NCBI GenBank assembly: GCA_035718085.1
Contig: DASTHS010000173.1
Span: forward strand, 1 to 8,791
Direction: 5' to 3'
Source: DASTHS01 sp035718085
GTDB taxonomy: Bacteria; Actinomycetota; Acidimicrobiia; Acidimicrobiales; Palsa-688
Length of the DNA stretch: 8,791 nucleotides
The position numbers and the translations under genes were made by a program. Within the stretch, counting starts at the first letter, position 1. Every line of letters starts with the position of its first letter. This document shows, piece by piece, positions 6,565-8,791 of this stretch. The notes under the pieces are model-generated. The model was not told the DNA's origin. It ran no database searches and was given only the letters and a program-made list of their open reading frames with translations.

Positions 6565-7500
6565 TCACGCACCCCGGCGGCAGGCGGCGACCGTGGCGGC
6601 CACCCCGTCGGCCAGGGGGGTGAACGACGCCCACCCGAGGTGCAGGCGGGCCCGGCTGGCGTCGAGGGCCATGCGCACCACCGCCCCGGCCGGCGCCGGG
6701 CCGCCGCTGTGGGGCGGGTCGGCGCCGGCCTGGGCGGCGACGGCGCCGGCGAGGTCGCGCAGCGTCGTCGAGCGGCCGGTCCCGACGTTGAGCACCAGGC
6801 CGCCACCACGCTCGCCGGAACGCGCCAGGGCGTCGACGGCATCGTCGACGAAGAGCAGGTCGTGGCCGTCGGCGCCGTCGCCGGGCAGCCTGACGGGGTC
6901 ACCGGCCAGCAGCCGGTCCGCCCAGCCCGTGACGTCGGCAGCGATGGCGCCGGGGCGCTGGCGGGGCCCGTAGACGGTGCCGAGCACCAGGGCCGTGCCC
7001 TCCAGGCTGTGCTGCTCGCGGTGGTGGGCCAGGTACCCGGCCACGGCCGCCTCCGCCACCCCGCGGGGGACGACCGGCCGGTAGGGGTGCGACTCCTTGA
7101 CCGGGAGCGCCTCGGGCTCGCCGTAGACGGCGGCGGAGAGGGCCACGACGACCTTGCCCGCCCCACCCCGGCGGGCCGCCTCGAGCACCGCCAGGGCCGA
7201 CAGCACCACGGCCCTGGCGTCGGCGATGGGGTCGTCGACCGACGCGGCGGCGCCCGGCGGGCACGCCAGGTGGTAGACGACGTCGGGAGGCCGGTGGGCC
7301 ACCAGGGCCGCCAGGTCGGGCGACGTCACGTCGAGCTTGGTGAACCGCAGCGGCGCCCCGCCGGCGCGGGCCTCCGCCAGGTTGGCCAGCGCACCGGTCG
7401 ACAGGTCGTCGACCACTTCGACGGTGTGGCCTTCGGCCAGGAGGCGGTCGACCAGCGCCGAGCCGAGGAACCCGGCGCCGCCGGTGACGAGGGCGCGCAC
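6565..7500 (-). CDS. NAD-dependent epimerase/dehydratase family protein (extended SDR) lacking the YxxxK pair
   Basis: 311 residues from a GTG at 7500, two bases after the stop of the guanylyltransferase gene; an upstream in-frame extension lies inside that gene and reads as a shadow. The N-terminal Rossmann motif TGGAGFLG (6-13) and the acidic beta-2 end VVDDLSTG (29-36) indicate NAD binding. YHLAC (76-80), SAAVYG (122-127) and DPVRLPGDG with DLLFVDDAVDAL are typical of GalE/RmlB-like sugar-nucleotide epimerases and dehydratases. The catalytic YxxxK, expected in a PYGxSK context, reads PRGVAE: Arg at 146 and Glu at 150. The triad Ser/Thr position (S122) is kept. Standard Tyr-Lys hydride transfer chemistry is therefore unlikely; it may bind a nucleotide sugar without turnover or use other residues. 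The context with a GDP-mannose-type enzyme suggests a surface-glycan role. Substrate cannot be assigned. Confidence 0.88.
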   Translation of the reverse strand: MRALVTGGAGFLGSALVDRLLAEGHTVEVVDDLSTGALANLAEARAGGAPLRFTKLDVTSPDLAALVAHRPPDVVYHLACPPGAAASVDDPIADARAVVLSALAVLEAARRGGAGKVVVALSAAVYGEPEALPVKESHPYRPVVPRGVAEAAVAGYLAHHREQHSLEGTALVLGTVYGPRQRPGAIAADVTGWADRLLAGDPVRLPGDGADGHDLLFVDDAVDALARSGERGGGLVLNVGTGRSTTLRDLAGAVAAQAGADPPHSGGPAPAGAVVRMALDASRARLHLGWASFTPLADGVAATVAACRRGA

Positions 7501-7502
7501 CG

Positions 7503-8471
7503 CTAGGGCACGGTGGTGGCTGCGAGCGACGCGCCCGCGCCGACCACAGCGGCGGCGCCGAGCACGCAGCCCTCGGCCACCGAGGCCCCGGCGCCGACGA
7601 CCGCACCCCACCCGACGATCGAGTCGCGCACCTGCGCGCCCTCCGCGACGCGCGCCCCGTCGAGCAGCAACGACCCGTCGACGACCGCCCCGGCGGCCAC
7701 GGTGGCCCCGGCGCCAACCACGCTGCGGCGCACGGTGGCGTCGGGGTGCACCTCGCCGCCGGCGGTGCTGCCGGCGCGCGCCAGGTTGGCGGCGATGTAG
7801 GTGGCAGGGGTGCCGGCGTCGACCCAGTCGGCGTCGGACGCCATGGCGTAGAGCCGCTGCTCGTCGACCAGCGCGGGGAAGGTCACCCGCTCGATCGACG
7901 TGGGCCGCCCCTCGGGGATCCGGTCGAGCACCGACGGCTCGAGCACGTAGGTGCCGGCGTTGATGAGGTTGGTCGGCGCAGTGCCGGCCGGCGGCTTCTC
8001 GATGAACGCCAGCACGCGGCCGGCCTCGTCGGTGGGCACCACCCCGAACCGGGACGGGTCGGCGACGGGCGTGAGGGCGATCGTCGCCTCGGCGCCGCGC
8101 TCGGCGTGGAATGCCACGAGGGCGCCGACGTCGAGGGAGGTGAGCACGTCGCCGTTGACGACGACGAACGGCTCGCGCAGGCCGGCGTGGCGGGCGGCGA
8201 AGGCGATCGCCCCGGCGGTGTCGAGCGGCGAGCCCTCGACGGCGTAGCGCAGCGCCACCCCGCAGGCCGTGCCGTCGGGGTAGGCGTCGGTGAAGGCGTC
8301 GGGCCGGTAGCCGAGGGAGAGCACCACCTCGTCGATGCCGTGGGCGGCGAGGTGCTCGAGCACCCACTCGATCATCGGCCGTCCGGCCACGGGCAGCATC
8401 TGCTTGGGCGCCGTCTCGGTCAGCGGCAGGAGGCGGGTGCCCCGGCCGCCGACCAGCACGACGGCCTTCAC
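7503..8471 (-). CDS. Sugar-phosphate nucleotidyltransferase, probably mannose-1-phosphate guanylyltransferase
   Basis: 322 residues. The GT-A-like domain starts at once with VGGRGTRLLPLT (7-18) and PKQMLPV (22-28), the nucleotide-binding signature. LDTAGAI (83-89), NGD (106-108, metal-binding Asp), EKP (158-160), NAGTY (171-175) and WVDAGTP (216-222) follow in family order. From about 238 to the end are hexapeptide repeats of a left-handed beta-helix, including SIVGWGAVVG, which resembles the C-terminal part of GDP-mannose pyrophosphorylases. It would form GDP-mannose (or another NDP-sugar) from sugar-1-phosphate and GTP/NTP in the cytosol, feeding glycan or lipid mannosylation. The GTG start overlaps the upstream stop by 4 bp (GTGA), with no Shine-Dalgarno of its own, so translation is probably coupled. 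A glucose-1-phosphate or other COG1208-type specificity is the main alternative. Confidence 0.9.
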   Translation of the reverse strand: MKAVVLVGGRGTRLLPLTETAPKQMLPVAGRPMIEWVLEHLAAHGIDEVVLSLGYRPDAFTDAYPDGTACGVALRYAVEGSPLDTAGAIAFAARHAGLREPFVVVNGDVLTSLDVGALVAFHAERGAEATIALTPVADPSRFGVVPTDEAGRVLAFIEKPPAGTAPTNLINAGTYVLEPSVLDRIPEGRPTSIERVTFPALVDEQRLYAMASDADWVDAGTPATYIAANLARAGSTAGGEVHPDATVRRSVVGAGATVAAGAVVDGSLLLDGARVAEGAQVRDSIVGWGAVVGAGASVAEGCVLGAAAVVGAGASLAATTVP

Positions 8472-8791
8472 GGGGCGGAGGTCGCGGTGGTGGCCGGGGC
8501 CGTCGTCGCCGGCGCGGTGGTCGCCGGCGCGGTGGTCGCCGGCGCGGTGGTGGCAGGCGCGGTGGTGGCCGGTGCGGTGGTGGCCGGTGCGGTGGTGGGG
8601 GCGCCTGGGGTGGTCGAGCTGGTGGAGCTGGCGGAGGTCGACGCCATGGCCGAGGTCAGGGCGCCCTGCACCGACTTGGGCGGGGCGGGGATGGCGCCCT
8701 TCTGGCCGGCGGGCACGAACGCCACGGTGAGCATGTGCCCGTCGGCGAGGCGGACGCTGTCGGGGGCGGACTTGTCGATGGTGCCGACCGT
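8468..8791 (-). CDS. C-terminal part of an unidentified protein with an Ala/Pro/Thr repeat tail (5' end beyond window)
   Basis: The frame is open from the right edge to a TGA at 8468-8470, giving 107 visible residues. The visible ATG at 8734 is internal: the 19 codons upstream continue without a stop and with a protein-like composition (TIDKSAPDSVRLADGH). The folded part ends around IPAPPKSVQGAL; then come a Ser/Thr/Ala stretch, seven copies of TTAPA and a short TTATSAP end. I do not recognise the family. Such tails are common on exported or wall-associated actinobacterial proteins and can be O-mannosylated, but no signal peptide or membrane segment is in view. Its stop overlaps the guanylyltransferase start, placing it in the same operon. 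Confidence 0.75.
   Translation of the reverse strand, partial: TVGTIDKSAPDSVRLADGHMLTVAFVPAGQKGAIPAPPKSVQGALTSAMASTSASSTSSTTPGAPTTAPATTAPATTAPATTAPATTAPATTAPATTAPATTATSAP
8492..8596 (-). repeat. 15-bp tandem repeat, seven copies, encoding TTAPA
   Basis: Seven in-frame 15-bp units encode TTAPA near the end of the partial right-edge gene. On the plus strand the unit is close to GCCGGCGCGGTGGTC. Three neighbouring copies are identical or nearly so; the others differ mainly at third codon positions (GGC/CGC and TGC/CGC), the pattern expected of slippage expansion followed by silent drift. Confidence 0.92.

Noticed and set aside
6542..6634. ATG start for alaS at 6634
   Set aside because: It lies inside the epimerase coding region and would add 31 residues unlike any AlaRS N-terminus. 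GTG 6541 or 6568 fits better.
7501..8367. N-terminal extension of the epimerase to 600 residues, as a possible fusion with the nucleotidyltransferase
   Set aside because: The extension is an out-of-frame reading of the guanylyltransferase gene. The Rossmann motif starts directly after GTG 7500, and the upstream gene has its own intact frame and stop.
8492..8596. CRISPR-like array suggested by the regular repeats at the right end
   Set aside because: The 15-bp units are contiguous with no spacers and encode an in-frame TTAPA peptide repeat.

Overview
The window reads as a very GC-rich actinobacterial chromosome segment. GTG starts are frequent, genes overlap by 4 bp in GTGA junctions, one protein ends in an Ala/Pro/Thr-rich tail, and a large cytosolic GGDEF-EAL protein is present. 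An Acidimicrobiia-like lineage would fit, but that is inference and not read directly. All supported genes lie on the minus strand, so transcription runs from the right edge to the left edge. I see no tRNA, rRNA, CRISPR array, insertion sequence or integrase.

Right part (8791 to about 6539), in transcription order: the C-terminal end of an unidentified protein with a seven-copy TTAPA tail; a nucleotidyltransferase with a left-handed beta-helix tail, best read as mannose-1-phosphate guanylyltransferase; an extended-SDR NAD-dependent epimerase/dehydratase homologue that has lost the catalytic Tyr and Lys; then alaS. The junctions are a 4-bp overlap, a 2-bp gap and a 23-bp gap (or a 4-bp overlap if the upstream alaS GTG is used), so these genes look like one translationally coupled unit. 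The alanyl-tRNA synthetase has all editing and activation motifs, but its N-terminal signatures differ from the usual actinobacterial type and it sits beside sugar-nucleotide genes. A TANNNT box six bases upstream of one alaS GTG suggests a possible leaderless internal promoter.

A 194-bp gap (3726-3919) follows alaS. It holds one weak hairpin, then a strong Shine-Dalgarno sequence for the next gene.

Left part (3725 to 1): a 1012-residue receiver-PAS-PAS-PAS-GGDEF-EAL protein with both c-di-GMP synthesis and hydrolysis motifs intact, overlapping by 4 bp a second gene that starts with the same receiver-PAS architecture and runs off the left edge. The two shared regions align without gaps over 205 residues at about two-thirds identity, so this is a tandem duplication within a c-di-GMP/two-component signalling locus. 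No histidine kinase is visible.

The points most worth following up are the degenerate SDR active site, the atypical AlaRS in an unusual operon, and the tandem receiver-PAS paralogues.
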